Shown one piece after another: positions 14,804-27,900 of a stretch of 64,000 nt of DNA (position 1 is the stretch's first letter; each line of letters opens with the position of its first letter). Made by a program: the position numbers and the translations under genes. The DNA comes from Chondrilla cf. caribensis (lineage: Eukaryota; Porifera; Demospongiae; Chondrillida; Chondrillidae). The stretch covers positions 3,366,440-3,430,439 of the forward strand of contig OZ026563.1 in assembly GCA_964020155.1 (NCBI GenBank), in the 5' to 3' direction. A model generated the notes under the pieces. That model was not told the DNA's origin, did not search any database, and was given only the letters and a program-made list of their open reading frames with translations.

Positions 14804-16138
14804 GAAACACATTTTTTAGCTTAGATTATATTGGATTTCATTTATACGTATATTCCCTCACTGCTGTCCCAGTCACCACTGACTTCTATCCCAACCTGTT
14901 CAGTTATTCTAAAGACACCACAATGAGATCTGTATATGGAGGACATGAACCACAGAAAGTTGTCAGACATAATCCAAACAAACCCATCAAAGGAATATGT
15001 GAGTACCAAAATTAATAATCTAGAGAGCTATAATATCATGGTTTCTCAATTCAACAGCCCTCTGCAGACTAGAGTCCAGTAGCAATGTTGTCCTTCCAAT
15101 TTTTTTCTTGCTTACAATCCCTACTTAAAGAAATACAGAGTACTTGTTAATCTGCCATAATTCATTTTCAATAAATATGGTTGATTAACGATTTTAGCAG
15201 ATCAACTGGATATTCATGATTAATTGTAGATTATACTGGTACTGGGAACTGTAGCGCATTAACGAGAATCCGCTGTACATTCATATATACGTAATATGTA
15301 CAGTATGTGTGGTTATACGTACGTATGTTTACACTCCCCAATGTATGTATGTTCATGCAACCATGAATATGCAGACAAAGTTCCATACAGGAATATGTTG
15401 TAAGATGTACAGTAGAAAGGTCATGCTGAAAGACATCTCAGTGTAGTAGGAGGAGACAAATAGGTTGCATGGAACTATTTGGTGATTCATTGACAGTCTA
15501 AGGCCTTCTCTTCATAGTACGTATATCAATAATTATTGTTTATATATTTCATCATTACTTTTATACTTGTACATACGTATAGCCAGTGTATTCTGAAATT
15601 TGATTAGTGGCACCTGACAATCAGTCCCACACTAATGTACCATATAGCAGGAAATTGTCACGGGATAAAATTTTTGCGGATGGCTCCAAAAATGAAATCC
15701 CCGAATAAAATTTTACAGATGCTGGCTTACCGTGCAGAACGAGAACATAATTATGCCTAATTCATGGATTTTATTTTCACAGATGTTAGGCCAACCACGA
15801 AATCCGTGAAAATTTATCCTGCAAAAATTTCTCGATATACAATACACATGCATCATTGCAATTTAACCATAATCCGAGGTGGGGGTTATATCGCAGGGGC
15901 TATAGCATGCTGGATTATATTATGATAATAGTCAATACTGTTCAACCAATAATGTATGCACTGATTCATTCAGCCAGTACTGAGCAGTTGTGGGATGCAG
16001 TTGTGAATTCCATCATGTATGTATGTAGGTATGCCTCCACCTTCAGGAGGATAGTGTGGCATTATTTCTTGTACATATAATTCTGTAGTGCCAGTGGAAA
16101 TCCAATCTACATGGAACACAGAAAAGACAAAAGTTTAG
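13568..16138 (+). CDS. Small four-exon protein of unknown function (121 aa)
   Basis: Not recognised. Proposed exons 13568-13693, 14403-14466, 14873-14998 and 16089-16138 (TAG) close in phase to 122 codons. Exon 1 (MASEEDIRPNSNKGTIAVFL...) can end at GAA|GTGAGC. Exon 3 (TTDFYPNLFSYSKDTTMRSV...) and exon 4 (LPVEIQSTWNTEKTKV) are clearly protein-like. The protein is hydrophilic, with no signal peptide or membrane segment. It is rich in Asn, Lys and Tyr and has short motifs such as YGGHEPQKVVRHNP that recall small axonemal microtubule-associated proteins; that comparison is only an impression. The exon 2 donor (GTCTTT) is weak. An alternative exon 1 donor at 13750 breaks the phase. AATAAA follows at 16229. 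It converges with the laminin gene. Confidence 0.5.
14727..14803 (+). repeat. (TG)n microsatellite
   Basis: About 38 TG units in the intron before exon 3 of the 121-aa gene, ending about 70 bp before its acceptor. Confidence 0.95.
15640..15842. mobile_element. Degenerate inverted-repeat element
   Basis: The left part reads AGCAGGAAATTGTCACGGGA with TTTTTGCGGAT. The right part carries the inverted ATCCTGCAAAAATTTCTCG. An inner inverted pair (AAAATGAAATCCCCG and ATGGATTTTATTTTC) surrounds an AT-rich centre. Lies in the last intron of the 121-aa gene and has no coding capacity. Confidence 0.45.
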
Positions 16139-17173
16139 TTGTGTCTGGTTTTATCAAAGGACACAATCACTTTCAGCGTCTAAGGATGCACCATCAGTGG
16201 ATACTCTGTAACTATTCATAGCATATTGAATAAACACCATCATAATTCTTACTCGCTGTATATTTGGAAGAACAATTGTCTGATCTGTCTGATATTGTAC
16301 ATACGTACATACGATACGTGTGTATATACATAATTTAATTTAGTATATTTTCATATAACTTTTTACTGTATATATACATGTACATATGTACATAATAGTA
16401 TTACATATTTTTTACAATAATAAAATATACATATACCATAATCTTACTATAATTTACGGGGTCTCTATTTGTTTAAATTAATTTTGTTTGTTTGTTCGCA
16501 AACTCCTCCTTCAGTTCGCATGCAATTGATGTCAAACTCCCCAATCCTTCTCAGCGGCATCCGTGAAGTATACTAAGGGGGTTGGCGTTTTGTTTAGGCC
16601 TTTCTTCTAGAATTCGAATAAAACCGTACTATCCCCGTACTTGAAAGGCGCCATTTCATGACACGTTTACGGACGAATACGCCTGTAGGGCGGGTAATTC
16701 GTACTCGTTATTATTAATGTACATTGGTACTGGATTGGAAACAAAGTATCAAATTTATACCATAGCTATAGGCTATACAGATGAAGACTGTAGCTGGGTA
16801 TTATATATAATATTATATATATTCAAATTTATTATAATATTATGTATAGCATTTGATCATTATATTATGTATAATAATAGTTTAGTAATAATCAATGTAT
16901 GATTTGTAAATATAATAATTCTGAAGTATAATTGTGCTGCACAGATTATACAAAACACACATTTCGATGTTTAGTATAGTATCCCTTAAGTATAATAATA
17001 CAGTTATTGTAATAATAATTATGCAAATAATACAATAATAATAATGATGTTGATCCTACAAAAAAGAAAACTCCACACAGAAAAGTTGGAAGATTAGAAC
17101 AGACTGTCCTACTGCACCCATGAGTTAAAACTAATGAAACATATTCCCCAAATATACGTATCTCCTAAGGTAC
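16139..17173. other. Convergent intergenic region
   Basis: Space between the 3' ends of the 121-aa gene and laminin. AT-rich with many TATA/ATTATA runs (16780-17050). A GC-richer block at 16490-16700 has no open frame that I can defend. Nothing else seen. Confidence 0.5.
16229..16234 (+). terminator. Candidate polyadenylation signal of the 121-aa gene
   Basis: AATAAA 91 nt after the proposed stop codon; it supports the 16138 end of the gene model. Confidence 0.5.
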
Positions 17174-20100
17174 TCACTCCAACCCACCACAATCCAGGAC
17201 CACCATGCCATCTCTAATCTTACGAAGCAGCTGCCTGTGTTGCTTCAGGAGTTCATATTTCCCCTCCATTTCTTCTGTAGTTTTGTCGAGTCCTTGTTGG
17301 CGAATTCTCAGCTGATTCAAGTCTTCTTCTATGTTATTTACTAGTTTTTCGGCAGCCGATATGTCACCACTGAGTAAATCAATGTCTGAAGATGCTACAA
17401 AAGGTATCCTGTTATATTGTTGCGACAAGCCATCTATGATATTCGTAACCATTACCAGTCGGGTTGCAACTTCTTGTCCAAACTTTTCTAAGTCGACGGC
17501 AGTCAGGTTGAGGTGTGAAATGGTACTTTCGTCATTGAGTACACGCTGGTCTACTGCCTTTAGCCTCAAATCGGCTTCTGTCGTCATGTTCTTCAACTCC
17601 TCACTCCTAGTCAGCAACTGCTTTGTAGCATCCAGTGTTTCAGTGGCTTGTGTGTTGGCATCAGAAGCACGCTGAAGGGCACTCTGACTGAAATTGGCAG
17701 CCCTTCCTATGGTTGAAATAGCGTCAGCCATGACAGTTTCGATGAGAGTGATTGTTTCCTGTGCTTTATTAGACTGATTTAGTGCTGTGTGCGTGTAATT
17801 TGTAGCATTTTTGAGTAGGGATAGTAGCTTTCGAAGATTAGATTGGAATTCGGAAATATTCATAAGAATCCGTTTAGACTCATCCAATAGGGCTTCAGTT
17901 TCATTGATGCTGCTTTGGCCCACTTCATAACCACGTCTAGCGGTTGCCCTAGCAACATGAGTCCTCATCAACAGCACCTTTGCTAGTCTGTCTAGTTCTA
18001 TTGATCGGTTCAGGAGGTGATCTGCTTGGGTTTTCAGCAATTGTGCGTCAGCATAAAGCTTATCGTTTTGCGAGTCAAGTGTTGAAGCATTTGTTTGGGT
18101 AACATTCTGGCGATGATGCAGGTTGTCCAATTGAATTCTGAAGGAAGGTATTTCAAAGTCGCTCACTGGAACTGATTCAAGTTCATTCAGAAATCTCAAG
18201 GCTTGGCGTAAAATACCTGGTACATCAGCAGATGCATCTCCAAAAGAAATTTGTGCTGTTCTCAGACTACTGGTGAGTTTATCAACATCCAGTCTGTTCA
18301 ATACATCAAATGTGGCATTCTGAAGGTCCCAAGCATTACATAGCATTCTGTATGCTCGAATGGCCCTATCCAGAGCATCAGTGGCATTGGAAAAGATCTC
18401 CATCGCCTGTTCATACTGGTTGTGTGATGTAGTGTTGATTTCATTCGCCAGTGCAATTAGCATATCCAAATTGTCAACAGTATCCTCGTAGGTGCCTTCT
18501 ATTGTCATTAGGAGATCTCCTGACTCGCGCAGACTTTGCTCGATGAAACGTACAGTGTTGGTGAGATTCGCTAGGATTTCTCCACTCAGTGTGACAAACC
18601 TTTCGGAATCTTCTGCAGACATACCAGCCGATCTTATCACTTTTCGCAATTGCTCGCTTTGACGGGTCATATTCTCGAGGCTAGTCAGCATTACATTCAG
18701 AATTGAAGTAGCATTGGTTTCTCTCTCCAACAGAACCACAGCACTTCGTAATTGTTGCTCAAGAACACTTCGATATCCTGCAATACTGTGTATAATCTGC
18801 GGGTCGAGCAGGAGCGTGGAGGTATCGGAATCTCCCTCCTCCAGTTTGTTTATAACGTTGATGAGATGTATGTACAGAGATACGGCCTCTTGATATTGCC
18901 TACCCACCAAACTGTAACACTGAGAACAGGCTGTGGAACAGAAAACAGGGAAGAGATCAATGATGGACAAATTTGTACATAAAAATAATAGAATTTCAAA
19001 CTTTTGAGAATTGTAACTGATTCGTGAGAGTAGAGCCTTCAGAATCACATGTTACCGAGATACATATTACTCTATAAAAACTAACATGTATGCATCTGTG
19101 TAAAACCAACACATGAGAAGACACTAATAAGAGAAAACAAGGCCAACAAACACTGGATTAAACTTCTATGAAACTACTAGACTGCTGTGTACAATATCTG
19201 TGTGTATGTGTTTAGTTGTTGCAATAATTCATGTATTTGTTGGTACTTTTGAAAGTACATAGCACTCAACGTTGAAGGCCTCCCCACATTGAATAAGATT
19301 CCAAATCCAAATATCCAAGATTTACAGCTACTCCACTCACGTATGCATCCGTCTTCAATGTTGTGATAGCCATCCTTGCAGACATCACACTTGACACCGG
19401 TTGCAGTATCCTTACACGGACATCTCCCACTGGCATCACAGACTGGACTCACAGACCCACTATCGACGCAGTCACAGGCTAATATGGGAGTAGATGTATT
19501 CAACTGTGAATGGACAATGTCACATTACCATCACATTACAATCACATGACCATCACATGAAAAATTTGCTTTACAAACATTGATAAATTGTGTAGTGCAC
19601 AAAATGCCACACACACATGTATATCATGAATATGTACGTACATACTACATATATTCACATACTATAGGGTACTTATGTACATATTACTGTACAGTGGGAA
19701 TTATAGGTGGGAATTATATTATTTGGTGAATTTCTGGGAAATTCAGTTTGACGGGTTTTTTTATGGCGATTAGACAGTTGCTATAATCAACATCATCACC
19801 ATATTATTCCCACCAAGACCACCATCATTGACACATGCAAAGCAACAAGTGATTTGAGTTAAAACTTGTGGAACTTTCGCCCGCACTTGAACTATTCGCT
19901 TTTCAAATTGACAATTTGCCAATAAAAGCTCATCGTCAATATATCCCACTATAGGGTACACGTACTATGTATGTTCACATAACCACAGGTGTGTACTACG
20001 TACGTATTATGTATGTATACTTACATACCACAGGTACACATGTAAGTATGTATATACAATGCATGTACAGTATGTATGTATGCTCACATATGTACATATA

Positions 20101-23100
20101 CTATACCTCAAGTACGTAGGTATGTACACCTGGTGAGATATGCAACATAACTCACTTTCACATCCGTCACTGGTAAAGTTGAAGAAGCCCGGTAAACACC
20201 GGTCGCATGCTCTCCCTCCTACCCCAGGCTTACAAGGACACTGACCAGTTGTGTGGTTACAGGGTATAGTAAGATTTGATGTACCTACAGAACGAGCAAC
20301 GAGAAATGGACAAACATTACAAAAGAACATGCGGTGTACATGACAGCATGTTTACAAGTAAATAGCTGCAAAAACTATATCCTACAAGTTGACCTTTTGC
20401 AGTCCTACAATCAACACAGTGGTGTTAATCACTGGTAGGGCTTCATCTGAAGGAGCAGTGAGACTGATAAGACATACTTGCCAGAAACTCTACTCAGTCC
20501 TTTACTTTTGTAGTTTACAGCTCACGTAACTGTGACATACAAATATTTTATGTTCCGGATGAAGCCTGAGAAGTGGTTATATCACACACACACACACATA
20601 CGTACGTACCTATTGGATCACATTGACAAAGCGGACAACCTTCCGAGACATTATAGTGACCATCTTCACATTGATCACAGAATTCTCCAATAACGTGTTC
20701 TCCACAGATGCAATCTCCAATATAAGGATCGCACACGTCACTGCTCACCCCCTCCATGACACAGTACGAGCACACTGCACATCACAAGAAAGAATACACT
20801 TATGGCTGACCAAATATTGGGAGTCGCCAATACCACACATCCAGGATGGTAAGATAGCTGATGAATGTACTGTAGTGTGATGGAGTACCTAAACTGATGC
20901 ATGTGGAAAGGACAGACTAATGAAATGGCTGAACGGATGTAATTATTTTGAATATGTATAGCATGTTCGTTTACATAAACAGCTGTGTCAATTGTGTTTA
21001 TTTACTCAAACAGTTGTCAGCCTTGTCTACGTACTTACAGGAGCAGGTGACAATATACCAAATACTTTGGCTTGTTTACTCACTTGAACAGTTCTTGGCA
21101 ACAATGGCATCACCATAGTAACCAGGTTCACATCGTTCACACTCTCTACCATAGGAGTGGTTGGTACAATTGATGCAGGTCCCATTCAATCTCTCACAGA
21201 TCGGGAAGACCATGGGATCAGCGTTATCATTACACTGGCATGTGACACAAGGCCTGTGGTCCCCATATCTCCCAGGGGGATCCCCGTAAAACCCCGGAGC
21301 ACACACTTCACATCTGTCGCCGGCATGCCCCTCCCGACAGTCTAGACAGGTCACATGACCGGTTTCATTGGCACTGCAGACAGTAGCGTACTGAGAAACA
21401 GCATCCGTTCCAGGACAGGGACAGGGTTTGCACATCCCGTCTCGAGGGTCGCGGTAGTGCTCTGGAGGAGAGCAAAGTGAGACACGGCACAAATCACACA
21501 ATGCCACTACATACTAGAGTAGAGAGGTAGGGCTGAGGTGGAATATGTAGTACACATGTATCTCCAGTAAACACAAGCATGTCACATCACAATAATGTGC
21601 AACTTAAAAGGATGTTGTATAGAGCAGCATGACTGGTCTGGCCTGCTAGACAAGCCCTTCTTGGGGTCTTTGTCAAGATTTTTTTTGGCTGAGTCTCGTA
21701 AATTTCCTACACTCCTATGGAGCACTTCAAGTGTATGTAAGCATTGTAAGATTGACAGACCAGACTACAAGAAAAATATTGAACTCCACAAGGTCACTGT
21801 AAAGTACTATCACATGATGCAAACTGGTACATAGAGGAATACAGTCAATCCCTTTGCAACATCACCCTTGGTTCCACAATTTACCTGCCACTACAACCAG
21901 TGTGTTATTGCAACCAATACAATTATACTGTGTAGTGAATACATGTGTGTCCACAACACATGTTGCTATTAAAAGACTTTCATTACAAATAGCACCGTTG
22001 TGAAGAGGTCTGACTGCACAAAGTAGAATTGTAGTTCATCGTCGCAGTACTAGCAGGCTTGTACCGTACATATGTTTTGGGCTCTTCAATACCAGTATCC
22101 AAATGTGTTGGAAAAAATGAGCTTCGAGCCATCCACCCCTCCAGTTCCAAATGGGGAAAGGAGAGAGTGAGTGTAAGGTTGAGCTAGAACACACTTACTT
22201 GGAAGACACTCCTCGCAGTGATCGCCTGTGGTATTGTTGATACAATCGAAGCAGATTCCAGTGGCAGTAACACAGGAGTTACTATTCCCGCTGCAATTAC
22301 AGGGTTTGCACACTCCCCTCTTGTTTCTGAAATAGCCTTCGCTGCACATCTCACAAGACAACCCTAAAACCACAAATTGAAGGAACAGCAACATTAAAAA
22401 CAGTTCACATAATTTGAAGGTTGAGAAAGACTGTGGAGGACGTGGATTACATCTAGTGTCGATTCCACAATAAACCAAGACACAGTCCACAGTTAACACC
22501 TACGTCAATTATCACACTGCTTATTGTTACAACGACCGATTTACACAAACTCCCAAAGAATGAATTACAACAAATATAGAACAATTAAGGTGACATTGAA
22601 TCCAGTATTCCAGAACTTTTGACAGGTATTTTCAAATATTGAATTGCCAACCATAACAGAGATAACACTGACATGAACTTGTATCAGTGGTAGCTCTGTG
22701 CCTGAGTGCTCGAGTCATCAATTCCTAGTTACCCCTAAATTCCAAGTCACCTCATTTCATCCTGTACTCACCACTATATGCACGACTGGGGCATCTACAC
22801 ATCTCCTTGAACTCCACCAGTGGTAGGCTGGGGTCATCACTGAGGACAGTGAACTCCAGAGTGATGTTGGAGAAGAAGGCACTGTGCTTGAAGGAGAACC
22901 CTGTTCTAATGGCCAACGACTCGATTCCACGGATCAGACGCTGCATATCTGTGATGTCAAGTGACACACCTTCTGAAACCCAACCCTCTCCAATGAGGTC
23001 AATTGACACATCAATCGGGGTTTTACCGAAAGAAACAGCAAATGCATGAGAAACTACCTTGCCATCGATTACAGCAATGATATCATTTACAGGAAGCTGA

Positions 23101-23783
23101 AGTATGTGGTCTGTGCTCAGTTCAAGGGTGAATCTGAGCTGTGCAAAGCTGAAAGCGTCCCCGAGGTTCTGAAGGAAGTCTTCTGGAATCTTCAGAAATA
23201 CACCAAGGGACGATCCGAGCGAGGTAAGGTCTACAAAAACAGAGACATCCCCATCAGCGTTCACTGTCAGGTTACTGCCTTCAATCATGTTGAAGCTGTC
23301 ATCAACCAAGGAAAACCTTGATGAAGACATTGGGGAAATGGTATGTTTTCTCAAGTTAGTAATCAGGTCACACTCGCGACCGCGATTGCATGTGCAAGCT
23401 AGGCATCCCTCTTCAAGTTCACCAGACAGTCCAAAGTAGCCACTCTTACAGAGTCCACACTCCGCTCCTTGGACATTCTTCTTACACAGACATCTCCCCG
23501 ACTGAGGGTCACAGATTTCATCCTCAGTCCCATTGTAGTCACAGATACAGGGTCTGCATTTCAGGTGAAAGTAGGCTTCAAATACCACAGATATACATAC
23601 ACAAAACATGAGTACAAATGAGGACAGACATGTACAGTGAATTCTCATTAATCAGCTGCAATTCATGGATGAAGGGTATGTGGAAGATTTGCTGGATTAA
23701 CAAATTAGCTGTACAGCACATACTATGTAACCAGGTTATGATGTAAATTGTATATTATGCCTAAACGAGCACACAATATGCCA

Positions 23784-23852
<69 letters not shown>

Positions 23853-24862
23853 CACACAGTAAAACCATTCTAACATAAAAGCAAGAAAACCCAACACCTA
23901 GACTCACTTGCAACCATCATCAGTCAAATTATGGTATCCACGAATGCACCGGTCACACTTGTCACCCTCCACACCTGGTTCACACTGACACTTTCCAGAC
24001 ACTAGGTCACACTGCAATGTCGAAGAGCCTTCGGGATGACAGTTACACGGCTGGCATCCCTCACCGGAACCAATGTCATAGTGATCAGTGATGCAAGCGT
24101 CACACTTGTCACCCTCGACAGCAGGCTTACAGAAGCACTCTCCACTGTCATCACAAACGGCACTCAAGGAACCCACTGAGTTACAGGAGCAATCTGCAGG
24201 AGAGAAAAGCACATACACACATCAACCATTGCTGTGTGTATGTATGTACATGAAGTATAGCAAAATTCTACAAATTAGTTAAACCTAAAACCCCCTTTCC
24301 GTTGCCATATTGTACACATTTCTGTATTGTGAGCTCGGCAGTAAACTATGTACGTAGCCATATGGTATTGGTGTCAATCAATAGTTTCATATCTTAATAT
24401 TTCAGTCATGGCATACTTGAACCATCAAAATACCTTGCATTTCTGCATTTCTAACAATTCTAACAATGGTGCTTATTAAGGAACATCTCTTTACAAGGTA
24501 TTTCGTACTTTACGTATAAAGTGCACAGTACTCCAGTGCTCAGCATCTGTGTTGTAGCTACTGATGCGATAGGACACAATGCACGGGTTCTCACCTACAC
24601 TACAATCTGGTCCTCCTCGGCCAGGCTCGCACTCATCACACCTCCGACCAGTTCTAAACTCTTTACATGGACACTGACCACTATTGGGATCACAGTTTTG
24701 ACTGACTGAGCCATCCTCGTCACATTCGCAAGCTGTGGAGGATTGTATGCTGGAAGCTTATGTATTACATACGTTCACAATAAAATGCAAATAAATTGTG
24801 CATATGTGAACACATGCAAATGTGTGTGCATGCGCATGTGTGTATGTGTGCGTGTGTGTGTG

Positions 24863-24914
<52 letters not shown>

Positions 24915-24920
24915 CATGTG

Positions 24921-24965
<45 letters not shown>

Positions 24966-27900
24966 TGGGTGTGTGTGCATATGTGGTACGTGTATTAAGG
25001 TATACATGCATCATGTATACAAGTGTAGAGGTATTTTAATATTAAAATCTCAGGATCGAAAAGTACAGACTCAATTTCATGTAAATCCCAAAGTAGCACT
25101 GTAGCGAATGTCCTCCAAATACAGACAACATCTGAGGTAAGGCCATATGCACTAATCAGCCTCCCAGTGTTGATGTAATAGCAAGTTTCCACTCTACATG
25201 AAATGGTTCATTATACTGTATGTACATAGGCAGTGGGTCAAATAGTAGGGAATCCATACTATCACGGTCTAATGTGGACAGCAATGACATAATCCACAGT
25301 TTGCAAAGGGGAGACCAGGGTTTACATAGAGCAATGAATATCATTGAAAGGATCCATAAGACAACTGTACTCAGATTGTTCATGGGATGGACAGGGAGGA
25401 GGTTCCCATGAATCAGATTATCTGTGTTGCCTCCTGGCAGGAGGTGACAATGAGCAACAATCAACAGTAAACACTGCCAGACAGGTGAGAAATGCAGGGA
25501 TGAAGACTACAACACAGTTACTTTACAACAATAATTATTGTAAAACATGATTTGTGCAGTACAGGGTATACAGTTGGAAGAGAGTCTACGTAACTTGCAT
25601 AATGAGCAATTTGCATACATGCATCACTCATACATGCATCACTCATACATGCATCACTCATACACGCAATACTGGCTGGTTTCCACCACATGATGTTAAC
25701 TGACTGATTGACAAGGTCAGAGTACACATGAGAAGCCGGGTAAGTCTGCATGCAATTATTAATTAGCCTCACACACACACACGTGTGTACAAATGTATAC
25801 GTACACCCAAGCGTACATACGTATGCACATAATACACCAAAGTGTACCAGTGTATACATCATGTACATGTACACATATATTGTATATACACATGCACCCT
25901 TGTATACAAATGTACATAATACATCCATATGTACAAAAATACATATCCACCGCATACCCATACATTCAGTAGAAACTTGTTACAATAAACTACAAGGGAC
26001 CCACAAATAACTCCTTGTTCTCAGATGTTCTTATTATCAGGATTAGCTTACTACATGTACACTACTACAGCAAACCAAATAATGCTCAAAAATTGGTTTG
26101 TGTTAAGCAGAAATTCATCCTAAAGTGTTTGTCTTAACGAGGCTCTACTGTATACAAGACACACATACGTATATGAACACACGAAATGTATATTTTGAGT
26201 GGCAGCTGTATGTACAGTTGAGTGTGTAATCTCTGATCATCTGAACAAGGTACGTATATTATACAGAAAAGGTTGATGATCCACTACAAATGACTGTAGG
26301 TTACTGAATATGTTGTGCACTAGTTTATCAGAGCTGTGCAGCGTGAACAAACACACATATCTGGCTCTGTGAGAATACTTGCTGACATGCATGTAAAGAA
26401 CAGAAAGCTTCACAAGTCATCACACCATGAAAACAATGAATATGGACTCACGCAGGGCACCGTTGTAGATCTCAAATGTAGCTGCACATGTGAGTGGTTG
26501 GCAGAAATCTTTGTCTTCCTCTTCTGCCGTTCTCAACATTTCTCGCGATCGGATGCATAGTCGATTGATGTAGTCCTCCAGCTTGTCTGTTTGGTTCTCA
26601 AAGACCTTCAAGCCCGCCACGTCCGGAATCAACACAACAGAATCAAGGAGAAGTGGCCCTTGTGAGCGTAAGGAATGGATTGTTACTGTGTAGGTTTTTC
26701 CCGCTACAAAACAGTGAAAACCATCACTTGATGCTGCAGATCCGTTAGAAAGAGTGAGATTGACTATATCGACTAGTTGGGCATCTTCAGGCGGCACACA
26801 GGGAACATCGGGAGGAATTTCATCATCACATGAACTACCATTACCCATCTCAGTACAGTTTAGCATTCGGACCTGGTACTGTATGTCAATTTTTGTGGTA
26901 TTAGCCCCAATACTGTACCGCAACACAACACGGTATTGTCCACTGAAGGGAACATCTACTGACACGACCGATTCTTCTCCGGCCTCCAGTCTGGCAAAAC
27001 CAAGCCCCGTGTACTCCCTCTCTCCTTCCTCCACAACATCACTGTAAAATGTACCTCCAGTCAACTCGGCTTCGAATGTGAGGTGGTCGATAGAGGGACA
27101 GAAGAACCCTCGATCTGGAGTGTCACAGATCTTGCGTCCGGTACTGGTGATGTTGGGACGGCACATGCAGTCTCCCTGAACAGGATCGCAGACCGAGCTG
27201 AGAGAGCCTCCCTCGTCACAATCACATGGAATACAGCCTTCGTCGTGGATGCTGGAGAAACTGTAGAATCCTGGTTTACATTCGCTGCACGTCAACAGCT
27301 GCACGTTAGCCTTGCAAGGGCATTTGCCTGTCAACTGGTCACAGAGCAGGGACCCACTCACAGTTCCAATTGTATTACAGTCACAATCTGTGAATAAAAC
27401 GGGAATGAAATATTAACAGTTTATGTGTGTACATATGCATCCCATAGTACATGAAGTGAAACACAATAATAACAGTCATATAACATCCCATAATAAAACC
27501 ACAACATAACGACCAAACTATCCCAGTTACATAGGTGGTAAATTTTATTACTGCTTTGAGATTTAGGAGAACTCGATAGTTTAGCAACTAGAAAATATGT
27601 GCTATCCTCATCTCAAGTGCTCAATACTAATAAGACAGAGGACTGCAATTGAAGTGAACTCGCTCTGCCTAACTTTCTGGATAGGTTTGATAGGTAAGAC
27701 TGTCTTAACAATCTCTTGTTTGGGATATCAATGTTTGATAAGCGAACATCCTGATTAATGGAATCTACTTAAATATAACCAGAGATTAAACTTTTCTACT
27801 TGGGCTTCTATGCACACTACTGCATGAATTGAGAAGGTGTGCAACAGAAATCAAAACAAACTACTTGTAGGGAGAGTTGCTATGTTGGTCAACCCTGATG

